Counted from the stretch's first letter, positions 34,238 to 42,792 are shown. The stretch: 64,000 nt of DNA from Dorea_A sp016295505 (GCF_039832105.1 NZ_JBDOHS010000016.1:1-64000), one strand, 5' to 3'. Numbers and translations: made by a program. Notes: generated by a model from the letters alone, not told the origin.

Positions 34238-35041
34238 TCACTTTGTTCCTGCCTGCTCAATCATCTTCTTCGCAAACTGCTGGAACATTTCAACAGTTTC
34301 TTTATCCATCGGTGTAAGCTGTCCGATCTGTCCAGCTATCATCGCCGTTACATCGTCAATGGAAAGTGGTTTTTGTTTCTGTTCCGCCAGTGCGTCCCGC
34401 ATGGCTTGGAACATAGCGGCGGTCACAGCTTCTCCCGGCTGTTCCCCGTTGTCAATGTCTTTCTTAATGTCCCGCAGGATAGCCAGGAACACATTTTTGA
34501 TTTTTTCAATCTCCGCTTCATGTTCCCCTATCTTTTGGGCGTTCAAAAGCTGTAAATCCTGCTTCGCTTCTGCCCGGTGTTCCGGGTGTTCTTTCATCAG
34601 GTCGGACAGGGAAGCCGTTGCCATCTCGATAAGCTGGTTTCTTGCTGTTATGCCCTTTGCCGCCGTATCCTGAAAATAAATCCGTATCAAATCTATCAGC
34701 TTAGGAAAATTCCTGTGTTCCAACAGGCGGTTGAGGATTTGCACATCAACAGCACCCGTCACAAGCCCCCTCACGGCTCCCTCGGACAAGCCTAATTCAG
34801 AAATATCGTAGCTTTTACGAACGCTCACGGTAGACAAGCCCAGTATGTAGTCTGTCGATACCTTAAATTCCTTTGCCACACCTATGAGAATATCACTGCT
34901 GACCGTTCTTGTTTCGCCGCTGACAATGCGGCTCAACTGGGAAGCGGAAACGCCTATCTTCTCCGCAAGTTCCTTTTGTGTGATGTGGTTCCCGTTGCAT
35001 AAATCGGAAATCCGCTGTCCGGGCGTTCCGGGTAAAGCCAT
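34238..35041 (-). CDS. XRE-family regulator of the mobilizable element
   Basis: The 267-residue protein starts at ATG 35041 behind GGAGGTGCG. An XRE HTH lies at about residues 12-65 (HITQKELAEKIGVSASQLSR, IVSGETRTVSSDILIGVAKE). The long C-terminal helical part (SLSDLMKEHPEHRAEAKQDL and QLTPMDKETVEMFQQFAKKM) resembles regulators carried by Firmicute mobile elements. It probably represses transfer or recombinase genes. The promoter region on its far side (35042-35120) faces the rightward gene block. Confidence 0.8.
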   Translation of the reverse strand: MALPGTPGQRISDLCNGNHITQKELAEKIGVSASQLSRIVSGETRTVSSDILIGVAKEFKVSTDYILGLSTVSVRKSYDISELGLSEGAVRGLVTGAVDVQILNRLLEHRNFPKLIDLIRIYFQDTAAKGITARNQLIEMATASLSDLMKEHPEHRAEAKQDLQLLNAQKIGEHEAEIEKIKNVFLAILRDIKKDIDNGEQPGEAVTAAMFQAMRDALAEQKQKPLSIDDVTAMIAGQIGQLTPMDKETVEMFQQFAKKMIEQAGTK

Positions 35042-35120
35042 AGATACGCACCTCCTCCGCATACTTCCATTATACAGAATGATTGCAAAAATGCAATTTC
35101 CAAAGTGTAAACTTCATCAA

Positions 35121-35160
35121 AATGCAATTCTCGCAATATTCCGGGAATTGCATTTTTTTC
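35121..35160 (+). terminator. hairpin between the XRE gene and the rightward operon
   Basis: AATGCAATTC (35121-35130) pairs with GAATTGCATT (35145-35154), followed by TTTTTC. A third AATGCAATT copy lies at 35090-35099. It could attenuate the rightward transcript or be an operator. Confidence 0.55.
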
Positions 35161-35379
35161 GTGTAGACTTAGGGTAGTTCATCGATGGACGGCACCTTGA
35201 AAACAGAATGACCGTCCGAAAAGGAATACCCCGGCTGGGGAAGCACCGCAAGGAGTCGGACTTCGGGACAAAATGTCCCGAAGTTGCGAGGAGCGTGCCA
35301 ACGCCGGAACACGCCGCAGGAATGGGGCAGGAAACCTTTTCGGGGAGAACGGCAACGGAAAGCAAAATGGAGGGAACGC

Positions 35380-35793
35380 ATGAGAGATAACCCCTATAAA
35401 GACTTGCCGCCGCTGGAACGCAGGCCGGACGGTTCCCTTTACCGCATGACCCCGGCGCAGAGAAAACAGGCGGCCAGCCTGATACGCCGGGAGTGCTGTT
35501 GCTGTGAGGACGGCAACTGCATTGTCCTTGACGATGGGGACACCTGCACCTGTCCGCAGACGATTTCTTTCTCGGTCTGCTGTAAGTGGTTCCGCTGGGC
35601 GGTCTTGCCGCTGGACGGGACGCTGGAAGCGGAGATTTTCCGGGATAAGGACTTGAAACGCTGTGAGGTCTGCGGCGGTGTGTTCGTCCCCAAATCCAAC
35701 CGGGCAAAATACTGCCCCGGCTGTGCCGCCAGAGTTCACAGGCGGCAGAAAACAGAAAGTGAACGGAAAAGGAGGTCTGCTGTGGACAGTTAG
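35380..35793 (+). CDS. cysteine-rich VLP-type protein of mobile elements
   Basis: This is a 137-residue protein with many cysteines: RRECCCCEDGNCIVLDDGDT, CTCPQ, SVCCKWFRWAVLPLD, then a zinc-ribbon-like RCEVCGGVF and AKYCPGCAARVHRRQK. The VLPLD motif and C-terminal zinc finger match proteins annotated as cysteine-rich VLP in conjugative and mobilizable elements. They may bind nucleic acid; no activity is established. ATG 35380 follows GGAGGGAAC. It precedes the Rep-like gene. Confidence 0.8.
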   Translation: MRDNPYKDLPPLERRPDGSLYRMTPAQRKQAASLIRRECCCCEDGNCIVLDDGDTCTCPQTISFSVCCKWFRWAVLPLDGTLEAEIFRDKDLKRCEVCGGVFVPKSNRAKYCPGCAARVHRRQKTESERKRRSAVDS

Positions 35794-35904
35794 GAGCGAA
35801 AAAAGCCTTGATTTATCAGGCTTCGCAAGCCCCAAACCGGGGCTGGTGGTATAAAGTATCGCCCGCCCCGGAAAACGGGCTTCTAACCGTCCACAAAACG
35901 CACT

Positions 35905-36300
35905 ATGACAAATACCATCTATATCCATCAGCCGGAAAAGGCGTTCAGCTTCACCCGGCTCCCGAATTTCCTCTTTGAAGCCCCCACATTCAAGCCCTTG
36001 TCCAACGAGGCAAAGGTTCTGTACGCCTTTATCCTGCGCCGGACAGAGTTATCCCGCAAGAATGGGTGGGCGGATGATTGCGGACGGATTTATCTGTACT
36101 ATCCCATCTGCGAGGTGGTTGACCTGCTCCACTGTGGGCGGCAGAAAGCGGTAAACACCCTGCGGGAACTGCAATACGCCGGGCTGGTGGAGATCCAGAA
36201 GCAGGGCTGTGGAAAACCCAACCGCATTTTCCCAAAATCCTATGAAGCGGTTCCAAACACCGACTTCAAGAAATCCGGTTCTGGTACGCCGGAGGGCTGA
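35905..36300 (+). CDS. RepA_N-type replication initiator N-terminal domain
   Basis: The 131-residue protein matches the N-terminal domain of RepA_N replication initiators: FSFTRLPNFLFEAPTFKPLS, NEAKVLYAFILRRTELSRKN and the winged-helix EVVDLLHCGRQKAVNTLREL. Full RepA_N proteins are longer. Coding-like sequence continues in another frame after the stop, so it may be shortened by a frameshift, or short forms may be normal in these elements. No GGAGG ribosome site is obvious. It suggests the circular form can replicate, or that it acts as a regulator. Confidence 0.7.
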   Translation: MTNTIYIHQPEKAFSFTRLPNFLFEAPTFKPLSNEAKVLYAFILRRTELSRKNGWADDCGRIYLYYPICEVVDLLHCGRQKAVNTLRELQYAGLVEIQKQGCGKPNRIFPKSYEAVPNTDFKKSGSGTPEG

Positions 36301-36483
36301 AAACCGTACTTATGAAGTGAGGAAATCACTCCCCGGAAGTACGAAAACCGGACGGTATATAGAAATACAAAGATTAAAAAGATTTATTTATATTCTATCC
36401 ATTCCAATCCTATCCGAGCTAATTTCTGCGGGATTTTCCCTGTGGAAAACCCCGGATAGGAAAGGAATGGGGAAAGGAGCAGA

Positions 36484-37428
36484 ATGGCACAACACGCAAT
36501 TTTGCGGTTTGAGAAGCACAAGGGCAACCCGGCAAGGCCGCTGGAAGCCCATCACGAAAGACAGAAAGAACAATACGCCAGCAACCCCGACATTGACACA
36601 AGCCGGAGCAAGTACAACTTTCATATCGTCAAGCCAGAGGGCAGGTACTATCATTTCATTCAAAACCGCATTGAACAGGCCGGGTGCCGAACCCGCAAGG
36701 ACAGCACACGGTTTGTCGATACGCTGGTAACTGCCAGCCCGGAGTTTTTCAAGGGGAAATCCCCAAAGGAGATACAGGCGTTTTTCCAGAGGGCGGCGGA
36801 CTTCCTCATTGGCCGGGTAGGACGGGAAAATATCGTGTCGGCGGTGGTACACATGGACGAGAAAACGCCCCACCTGCATTTGACCTTTGTTCCGCTGACA
36901 AAGGACAACCGCCTGTGTGCAAAGGAGATTATCGGCAACCGGGCAAACCTGACGAAGTGGCAGGACGATTTTCACGCCTATATGGTGGAGAAATATCCTG
37001 ACTTGGAGCGTGGGGAGAGCGCCAGCAGGACAGGCCGGAAGCATATCCCCACCCGGCTTTTCAAACAGGCGGTTTCCCTCTCCCGGCAGGCAAGAGCCAT
37101 TGAAGCCACACTGGACGGCATTAACCCGCTGAACGCCGGAAAGAAAAAAGAGGAAGCCCTCTCCATGCTGAAAAAGTGGTTCCCGCAGATGGAGAATTTC
37201 TCCGGGCAGTTGAAAAAGTACAAGGTCACAATCAATGACCTGCTGGCGGAGAATGAGAAGTTGGAAGCAAGGGCAAAGGCCAGCGAAAAAGGAAAGATGA
37301 AAGATACGATGGAACGGGCAAAGCTGAAAAGCGAACTGGACAATTTACAGCGGCTGGTTGACCGTATCCCGCCGGATATACTGGCGGAACTGAAACGTCA
37401 GCAGCGGCACACGGTAAAGGAAAGGTGA
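36484..37428 (+). CDS. mobV: MobV-family relaxase (plasmid recombination/mobilization protein)
   Basis: The 314-residue protein has MobV/Pre motifs. Motif I is HAILRFEKHKGNPARPLEAH with NPDIDTSRSKYNFHI. The metal-binding H-x-D-E-x2-P-H-x-H motif lies in VVHMDEKTPHLHLTF. A long C-terminal coiled coil runs from about residue 235. MobV enzymes nick oriT and lead single-strand transfer. The matching oriT at 32170-32212 is in the left arm of the same element. MobV proteins range from 300 to 500 residues, so the length is at the short end. AGGAGCAGA precedes ATG. Confidence 0.9.
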   Translation: MAQHAILRFEKHKGNPARPLEAHHERQKEQYASNPDIDTSRSKYNFHIVKPEGRYYHFIQNRIEQAGCRTRKDSTRFVDTLVTASPEFFKGKSPKEIQAFFQRAADFLIGRVGRENIVSAVVHMDEKTPHLHLTFVPLTKDNRLCAKEIIGNRANLTKWQDDFHAYMVEKYPDLERGESASRTGRKHIPTRLFKQAVSLSRQARAIEATLDGINPLNAGKKKEEALSMLKKWFPQMENFSGQLKKYKVTINDLLAENEKLEARAKASEKGKMKDTMERAKLKSELDNLQRLVDRIPPDILAELKRQQRHTVKER

Positions 37429-37500
37429 TAGATATAAGCAGAAATTTTCGCCGCCTCTGTGCGGCATTGTACCTTGAAAACTGAATATGGAGGACACTGG

Positions 37501-37695
37501 ATGGCAAAAAGTGAAAGCGATATTTTTACACCCCGAACAGGGCAGGTTATACAAGCAGAGAACGGCACGCAGTATTTTGTATGTGGGAACAACCGTATAA
37601 AAATCTCCGAACACTTCGCCGCAGGCGGGAAGCCCCTCGGTGATCTGATTGTAGATGTGGTGCGGCATACCGCAGAAAAAGCCGCTTCAACCTGA
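37501..37695 (+). CDS. small TnpW-like transposon-encoded protein
   Basis: This 64-residue protein reads TGQVIQAENGTQYFVCGNNR then IKISEHFAAGGKPLGDLIVD. Such short proteins precede the serine recombinase in Tn4451-like elements and are annotated TnpW. Its role is unknown, possibly modulation of excision. GGAGG lies at a good distance from the ATG. Confidence 0.6.
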   Translation: MAKSESDIFTPRTGQVIQAENGTQYFVCGNNRIKISEHFAAGGKPLGDLIVDVVRHTAEKAAST

Positions 37696-37705
37696 TAGCC
37701 CATCA

Positions 37706-37766
37706 TTGATAACACGCCCACGCTTATGATATAATTGCCATAGAGCAAAAGTATTGTAAGCGTGGG
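37706..37766 (+). promoter_or_regulatory. recombinase promoter nested in an inverted repeat
   Basis: TTGATA (37706-37711) and TATAAT (37730-37735), spaced 18 bases, drive the recombinase. A 10-bp inverted repeat CCCACGCTTA (37717-37726) and TAAGCGTGGG (37757-37766) flanks the -10 and start region, so DNA-protein or RNA folding could control expression. Confidence 0.6.
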
Positions 37767-37794
37767 TTGTTTCTTTAGAAGGAGGATTTTTACG

Positions 37795-39417
37795 GTGAAA
37801 CAACCTTACAATACTACGATTTACAACACGGCGCTTTATATGAGATTGAGCCGGGACGATGAACTGCAAGGAGAAAGCGGGAGTATTCAGACACAACGCA
37901 TGATGCTCCGGCAATATGCCGCCGAGCATGGCCTGAATGTCATAGATGAATATATCGACGATGGATGGTCTGGAACGAACTTTGACAGGCCGGATTTTCA
38001 GAGAATGATTGATGACATTGAGGACGGGAAAATCAACTGCGTTGTTACGAAGGATTTATCCCGCTTAGGCAGAAACTACATTCTGACCGGCCAGTACACG
38101 GAAATCTACTTTCCCAGCAAAGGCGTCCGCTATATCGCTGTCAATGACAATGTGGACACCATCAACGGAGAGAATGAGCTTGCCCCATTCCTCAACATTC
38201 TGAATGAAATGCACGCCCGCCAGACCAGCAAAAAGGTAAAGGCGGCCATGCGGACACGGTTCGCAAATGGCGCACACTATGGAGCCTATGCTCCGCTTGG
38301 CTATGTCAAAGACCCAGATAAGAAAGGCCATCTTCTGATTGACCCGGAAACAAGGTGGATTATCGAAAAGATTTTTGACCTTGCCGTTCATGGCCGGGGA
38401 GCCGCCAGCATTACACGGATTTTGGTCGAAGAAAAAGTACCTACTCCCGGCTGGCTGAATTTCCAGAGATACGGCACTTTCGCAAATATCTATGCCGGAG
38501 CGCCGGAGGAAAAAGCCTATGCGTGGACGATAGCGCAGGTGAAAAGTATTCTGAAAGAGGAAACCTATATCGGACACAGCGTCCACAATAAGCAGACCAA
38601 CATTTCATTCAAAAACAAGAAGAAAGTACGCAAGCCAAAAGAGGAATGGTATCGTGTGGAGAACACCCACGAAGCGATTATTTCCGAAGATGTGTTCCGT
38701 CAAGTACAGGAGCAGATTTGCAACAGGCGCAGACGGCAGAAGAACGGCACAACACAGATATTTTCCGGGCTGGTAAAATGTGCGGACTGCGGCTGGTCGC
38801 TGGCCTATGGTATGAACAGCCAGAACAAAAATCCCTATGCCCACTACCATTGTAGCAAGTACGGGCAAGGATTGCACCAGTGTTCCATGCACTATATCCG
38901 CTATGATGTGCTTTACGCCTATGTCCTTTCCCGTCTGCAATACTGGTCTGTGCTGGCACAGCAGGATGGGGACAAACTTCTGAAACGGCTACTTAACGCC
39001 AGCGACAAGGAACGCAATACTGCAAGGAAGCGGCAGACAGCCGAACTGAAAAAGGCGGAAAAGCGCAAAGCAGAAGTAGACACCCTGTTTGCAAAAATGT
39101 ATGAGGACTGGTCTGCCGGACGCATTACAGAATACAATTTCAATATGCTGTCCGAAAAGTATCAGGGCGAACAGCGAGAATTGGACGTAAAAATTGAACG
39201 GCTTCACGAAGCGATGGAGACCGCCGCCCAGACAGCGGTTGACGCTGAAAAGTGGATAGGTCTGATGAAACAGTATGTCAATCCCACAGAATTGACGGCT
39301 GAACTTCTGAATACGCTGATTGAAAAAATCCTTGTCCATGAAGCGGTCAAAAGTGAGGACGGAAGCCGGGAACAGGAAGTGGAAATCTTCTACCGCTTTA
39401 TCGGCAAAATCGAATGA
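37795..39417 (+). CDS. large serine recombinase with DUF4368 tail (TnpX-like)
   Basis: The 540-residue protein starts with GTG 37795 behind AGGAGG. The resolvase domain has catalytic Ser19 in YMRLSRDDE, SGSIQTQRMMLRQYAAEHGL and VVTKDLSRLGRNYILTGQYT. A recombinase domain follows (GYVKDPDKKGHLLIDPETRW), then a zinc ribbon beginning CADCGWSLAYGM and a coiled coil with a DUF4368 tail. It excises and inserts the element by serine chemistry at a GG or GA core. It lies directly at the right end, as expected. A TTG upstream at 37762 would be inside the promoter repeat and is rejected. Confidence 0.95.
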   Translation: MKQPYNTTIYNTALYMRLSRDDELQGESGSIQTQRMMLRQYAAEHGLNVIDEYIDDGWSGTNFDRPDFQRMIDDIEDGKINCVVTKDLSRLGRNYILTGQYTEIYFPSKGVRYIAVNDNVDTINGENELAPFLNILNEMHARQTSKKVKAAMRTRFANGAHYGAYAPLGYVKDPDKKGHLLIDPETRWIIEKIFDLAVHGRGAASITRILVEEKVPTPGWLNFQRYGTFANIYAGAPEEKAYAWTIAQVKSILKEETYIGHSVHNKQTNISFKNKKKVRKPKEEWYRVENTHEAIISEDVFRQVQEQICNRRRRQKNGTTQIFSGLVKCADCGWSLAYGMNSQNKNPYAHYHCSKYGQGLHQCSMHYIRYDVLYAYVLSRLQYWSVLAQQDGDKLLKRLLNASDKERNTARKRQTAELKKAEKRKAEVDTLFAKMYEDWSAGRITEYNFNMLSEKYQGEQRELDVKIERLHEAMETAAQTAVDAEKWIGLMKQYVNPTELTAELLNTLIEKILVHEAVKSEDGSREQEVEIFYRFIGKIE

Positions 39418-39440
39418 CACATCTTGAGATACCCAACAAT

Positions 39441-39460
39441 ATCTTTAACTAAGGGAAACG
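39441..39460 (-). repeat. right end inverted repeat of the mobilizable element
   Basis: Read inward the end is GTTTCCCTTAGTTAAAGATA, matching the left end with two mismatches. Confidence 0.75.
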
Positions 39461-39463
39461 GGG

Positions 39464-40243
39464 ATATGTCTGCCGGATGTTTCGGTGTATATAGAACTAT
39501 GTGATATTCTCGGAATTTCATTAAATGAGTTCATTGCAGGGGAAGATCTGACGCAGGAAAATGTGATAAGGCAGTCGGAAGAAAACCTGATCCAGATCAG
39601 TGCAGATGGAAACGTCAGGAGAAAAAAGCTACAGAGGGTTATTGTGATACTCCTCTGTGTCGTCGTATTTGGAAGTGGTGCATTGTTTTGCGTTTCATAT
39701 ATGAATGGATACTTTAGAAACAATTATATTGCTCCGATAGCGAAAGACAGCACGGAGATGAAAACAGCAGAAGTACTGTCCGGAGTAGATGGTGCATATA
39801 TGTATCGTTATACGACGGATGGGTCTTACAAGAGTATGACAATGTCCCTTTGTGTGTACGAGAACGGAAGGATTGTCAGTAAGGAAGAAATCCTTAGCAC
39901 TTCTATAGAAAGCGAAGCACAGCAGGAGGGAATGATAGCGATTGTTCCTGAATTTGATCAGTTTAAAGTAAAGGTAGTTGTTGCAGACGGAGAAGCAAAA
40001 TATGCTACAAAATTCCGGATATTGGAAGGTGTAAATGAAAGAGAATATTATGGAAGATCTGCTTCAGAGATAGAAAGAAATATTAATATTTCTAAAAACA
40101 CGAATCAAGGACTTGTTGTGCTGATTTATGATAATGATGAATTACATGTAACTCCTGTTGAGGACATTGAGAATGAGATGGCAGGTACGGAAAATGACTA
40201 TATGTACTACCTGTCTGTCACATTTAATAGCGACAAAATGTAA
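39464..40243 (+). pseudogene. XRE-family membrane regulator, 3' part, cut off by the mobilizable element
   Basis: The frame resumes the HTH gene broken at 32008: CLPDVSVYIELCDILGISLN, then EFIAGEDLTQENVIRQSEEN. A membrane helix IVILLCVVVFGSGALFCVSY follows and then an extracytoplasmic domain of about 170 residues, rich in acidic and beta-prone sequence. No start codon with a ribosome site lies near the break. The intact gene would encode a one-pass HTH membrane sensor-regulator. The outer domain family is not recognised. Confidence 0.8.
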
Positions 40244-40261
40244 ACTTCAAAAAGTGAGAGG

Positions 40262-40289
40262 TTGACAATAGAACAAAGGCATGTTAAAT
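40262..40289 (+). promoter_or_regulatory. promoter of bioY
   Basis: TTGACA (40262-40267) and TTAAAT (40284-40289) are spaced by 16 bases. No convincing BirA-type TTGTTAAC palindrome was found. Confidence 0.6.
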
Positions 40290-40331
40290 TATTGTCGTGC
40301 TAAAATTATTACATAATCAGGAGGAGTAATT

Positions 40332-40889
40332 ATGAGTTCTGTTGAAGCAACCAGAAATAAAACTTACGACATGGTATATATTGCAATCTTTGCGGTGCTT
40401 ATGGCGATATGTTCATGGATATCCATTCCGATGGCGGTACCATTTACCTTGCAGACATTTGGCGTGTTTATGGCTGTTGGTATACTGGGTGGAAAAAGAG
40501 GAACATTTGCGGTATTGATCTATATTATTCTCGGAGCAATCGGAGTGCCTGTTTTCGCCGGATTCAGTGGTGGAATCGGAGTTCTGTTAAGTTCAACCGG
40601 AGGATATATCATAGGATTTCTGTTTTCTGCACTGGTTATGTGGGGAATGGAAACATTATGGGGCAAAAAACCGGTAGTTCAGATTCTTTCTATGATTGTC
40701 GGGCTGATCGTGTGTTATGCACTGGGAACCATATGGTTCATGATCATATATGCCAGAGATACAGGTGCAGTGGGACTTGGAACCGTTCTTGGATGGTGTG
40801 TGATTCCGTTTATCATCCCGGATCTGGTAAAGATTGCACTGGCATATGTTCTTTCCCGGAGGCTTCGGAACTATGTGCCTTTCCAATAA
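40332..40889 (+). CDS. bioY: biotin transporter BioY (ECF S-component)
   Basis: The 185-residue protein has six hydrophobic helices. BioY signatures are ISIPMAVPFTLQTFGVFMAV and FSGGIGVLLSSTGGYIIGFL. BioY binds biotin and docks with a shared energy-coupling module encoded elsewhere. GGAGGAG precedes the ATG. The next gene overlaps its end. Confidence 0.93.
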   Translation: MSSVEATRNKTYDMVYIAIFAVLMAICSWISIPMAVPFTLQTFGVFMAVGILGGKRGTFAVLIYIILGAIGVPVFAGFSGGIGVLLSSTGGYIIGFLFSALVMWGMETLWGKKPVVQILSMIVGLIVCYALGTIWFMIIYARDTGAVGLGTVLGWCVIPFIIPDLVKIALAYVLSRRLRNYVPFQ

Positions 40890-41322
40890 TAGTGGAAATA
40901 ATAATAGAAACAATGATGTGTCGGAAGTCCCGATTCGTCCACATCATGGAATGTGCCTTGCATATTTCATAGGGAAAGGATACAGTGAAGGATTCTCAGC
41001 ACATATGGAGCATATGCTGCATGTGTTCCAGAACAATATTCCGGTAAGGCTTGTAATACATACGGATGAAATCTGTTCCGCCTGTCCGAATAATGACAAC
41101 AATCTTTGCAGTTCATCAGATAAGGTTTCTTTATATGATAAGGAAGTGCTGGAACAATGTGGTCTCTCCGAGGGAATGAAAATGGATTTCCTTGAATTTG
41201 CAGGAATTATTCAGAAGAAAATCATAGATTCCGGAATGCGGGAACAGATCTGTGGCGACTGTCAATGGAATAAAATATGCAGTGAACATCAAAGTCGCTG
41301 GGAAGCATTAGAAATACGATAA
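40873..41322 (+). CDS. DUF1284 cysteine-containing protein
   Basis: The 149-residue protein reads RPHHGMCLAYFIGKGYSEGF near the start, followed by HTDEICSACPNNDNNLC and a late CGDCQWNKIC. This matches DUF1284, a family with conserved HHG and two cysteine groups suggesting an iron-sulfur cluster or zinc. ATG 40873 gives 17 bases of overlap with bioY, behind GGAGG; a GTG start at about 40917 is also possible. Coupling to bioY may link it to biotin metabolism, which is inference. Confidence 0.75.
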   Translation: MCLSNNSGNNNRNNDVSEVPIRPHHGMCLAYFIGKGYSEGFSAHMEHMLHVFQNNIPVRLVIHTDEICSACPNNDNNLCSSSDKVSLYDKEVLEQCGLSEGMKMDFLEFAGIIQKKIIDSGMREQICGDCQWNKICSEHQSRWEALEIR

Positions 41323-41335
41323 CGAGTCAAGAGTG

Positions 41336-41378
41336 AATGCGCGCTCTCTTACCAGACCGGTAGGAGGGCGCATTTTGT
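41336..41378 (+). terminator. terminator of the bioY operon
   Basis: AATGCGCGCTCTCTTACC pairs with GGTAGGAGGGCGCATT around AGAC (stem with small mismatches), followed by TTGT. Confidence 0.75.
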
Positions 41379-41379
41379 A

Positions 41380-41530
41380 TCAGCGACGAGCCAAAGTCCA
41401 AGCTTGCTTGAGACCTTGGCGACCGCTTACAATCTCAGAACGTGCCCTTGGGCACTTCTGATGATTTCGAAAGTCAGAGAAAAGTTGCTGCAAAAGATGC
41501 TACAATTATGAAATAAGCGTTGGAAAAAGA
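41380..41530 (+). ncRNA. possible structured noncoding segment after bioY
   Basis: This GC-rich patch in an AT-rich gap contains small hairpins: CCAAGCTTGCTTGAGACCTTGG and GTGCCCTTGGGCAC. It has no open frame. The base composition and hairpins suggest either a mobile repeat or a small RNA; I cannot name a family. Confidence 0.3.
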
Positions 41531-41586
41531 GAGAACAAGTGGCATACTATATGCATAGAATATCTGATATGAGAAGAGAGAAGAGT

Positions 41587-41871
41587 ATGAAACCAAAATC
41601 AAAGAAAAGTCTTGAATTATATGATATTATGGTTCGGCGTGGATATCCGGAGGAATTCTGTGATCTGATCACTCGGAATCTGAATACGGATTTTACCGCG
41701 AATCGCATGATCGGTTACCTGTCACATTATAAAAAGCTTCCTATGGAAGAGATTGTGGATGAAATGCTTGCGATATTGAGCGACAGAAATATGATCATGC
41801 AGAAAAAAGAAATGGAAAGTACGAACCAGGCATGGAATGAGTTCCTGATGCATGGATTTGAGGAAGAATAA
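41587..41871 (+). CDS. conserved hypothetical protein, 94 aa
   Basis: MKPKSKKSLELYDIMVRRGY opens an all-helical protein continuing PEEFCDLITRNLNTDFTANR and VDEMLAILSDRN. The ATG at 41587 is favoured by the GAAGAGAAGAG run; earlier ATGs at 41551 and 41569 are in frame. Similar short proteins of Lachnospiraceae have no assigned function. It is five bases upstream of the YaiI/YqxD remnant and probably shared its transcript. Confidence 0.65.
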   Translation: MKPKSKKSLELYDIMVRRGYPEEFCDLITRNLNTDFTANRMIGYLSHYKKLPMEEIVDEMLAILSDRNMIMQKKEMESTNQAWNEFLMHGFEEE

Positions 41872-41876
41872 AGAAG

Positions 41877-42143
41877 ATGAAGATCTATGTAGATGCCGAT
41901 GCGTGCCCGGTGGTACGTATCGTAGAGAGAATGGCGAAAAAATATGATATTCCATGTGTACTTCTGTGCGACACAAACCATATCATGGCCTCTGATTACA
42001 GCGAGGTGATCACGGTTGGTGCCGGGGCAGATGCAGTTGACTTTCGGCTGATCGCGCTCCTTGCCGGAGGAGATATCTGTGTGACGCAGGATTATGGGGT
42101 GGCGGCGATGGCACTGGGCAATGGATCTGCCTCTGTAATGTAG
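41877..42143 (+). pseudogene. YaiI/YqxD (DUF188) family protein, C-terminus lost
   Basis: The first 80 residues are an excellent match: MKIYVDADACPVVRIVERMA, DTNHIMASDYSEVITVGAGA, DAVDFRLIALLAGGDICVTQ, DYGVAAMALGNG. The family has PIN-like nuclease features and is about 150 residues. Here the protein ends at 88 residues just after ALGNG, so the last third is missing. It converges on a GNAT gene. A deletion at its 3' end is likely. Confidence 0.75.
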
Positions 42144-42153
42144 TAACTGAATT

Positions 42154-42660
42154 CTATTTACAGTATAAGTAGCGGCAGATTCTGCGTTCCGCGCCCTGGT
42201 ACAGTCCCATGCCTTCGTATTGCTTCTGAAATCCACAACGTTCCAGTACTTTCATGGAAGCAAAGTTATCTGCAAGACAGATGCCTTTGATTTCAGTGAT
42301 GTTAAGCTGCTTCATAATGACAGGAAGGAAGGCAGTCACAGCTTCGGTAGCATAGCCCTGCCTGGTATAAGCCGCACCAATGTGGTAGCCGATCTCCCAG
42401 GAATCGTCATCAGTCGGCACAGCCTGGATATATCCGATGTTGGTAGCGTCCTGTAGAAGAATTGGGTAGACAAGAGGTCCTTCTCCGGAAGTGTAGCAGC
42501 TTATCAGGAAAGCAATGGTCTGAGCTGCCTCTTCAACGGTTTCAAATACTTCATCCGGGACGAAGCGTCGGTTGTCTTCATCGAGAGAATTCAGATGTAC
42601 ACTTCTGGCCATATCCGGATGAAATTCTGTGATAAGCAATCTTTTTGTTTCTATATTCAT
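42154..42660 (-). CDS. GNAT family acetyltransferase (RimJ/RimL-like)
   Basis: The 168-residue protein starts MNIETKRLLITEFHPDMARS, the classic RimJ/RimL-type opening. It continues EIGYHIGAAYTRQGYATEAV (acetyl-CoA loop) and IKGICLADNFASMKVLERCG. ATG 42660 follows AAGGAG. It likely acetylates an amine or a protein N-terminus; the substrate is unknown. It is divergent from the metallopeptidase gene. Confidence 0.85.
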   Translation of the reverse strand: MNIETKRLLITEFHPDMARSVHLNSLDEDNRRFVPDEVFETVEEAAQTIAFLISCYTSGEGPLVYPILLQDATNIGYIQAVPTDDDSWEIGYHIGAAYTRQGYATEAVTAFLPVIMKQLNITEIKGICLADNFASMKVLERCGFQKQYEGMGLYQGAERRICRYLYCK

Positions 42661-42792
42661 TTTTTTCGTTCTCCTTTTCTGTTTGGGATAATATTTCACA
42701 AATGCAAATAAGAATACGGGTTTTCTGTGATATGATAATAGTATCATATATGTATCAATGATGTTAATAGAAAGAAGAGAAACAAACAACAT

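Larger units (their letters stand above)
32009..39463. mobile_element. integrative mobilizable element with a large serine recombinase and ant(6)-Ib-like cargo
   Basis: The element splits an XRE regulator gene between its WERG and CLPDVS codons. Its ends are imperfect inverted repeats: TTTCCCAAAGTTAAAGATA at 32010-32028 and, at the right end, the reverse complement of TTTCCCTTAGTTAAAGATA at 39441-39459. A GG or GGA core is shared by both junctions; exclusion at GG restores the reading frame exactly. The gene set is a serine recombinase at the right end, MobV relaxase, oriT, a Rep-like gene and cargo. GC content exceeds that of the host. The plan resembles Tn4451-type elements moved by helper conjugation systems. 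Confidence 0.88.

Noticed and set aside
40244..40331. BirA operator or biotin riboswitch before bioY
   Set aside because: No clear TTGTTAAC-type palindrome or known riboswitch fold could be found by eye.
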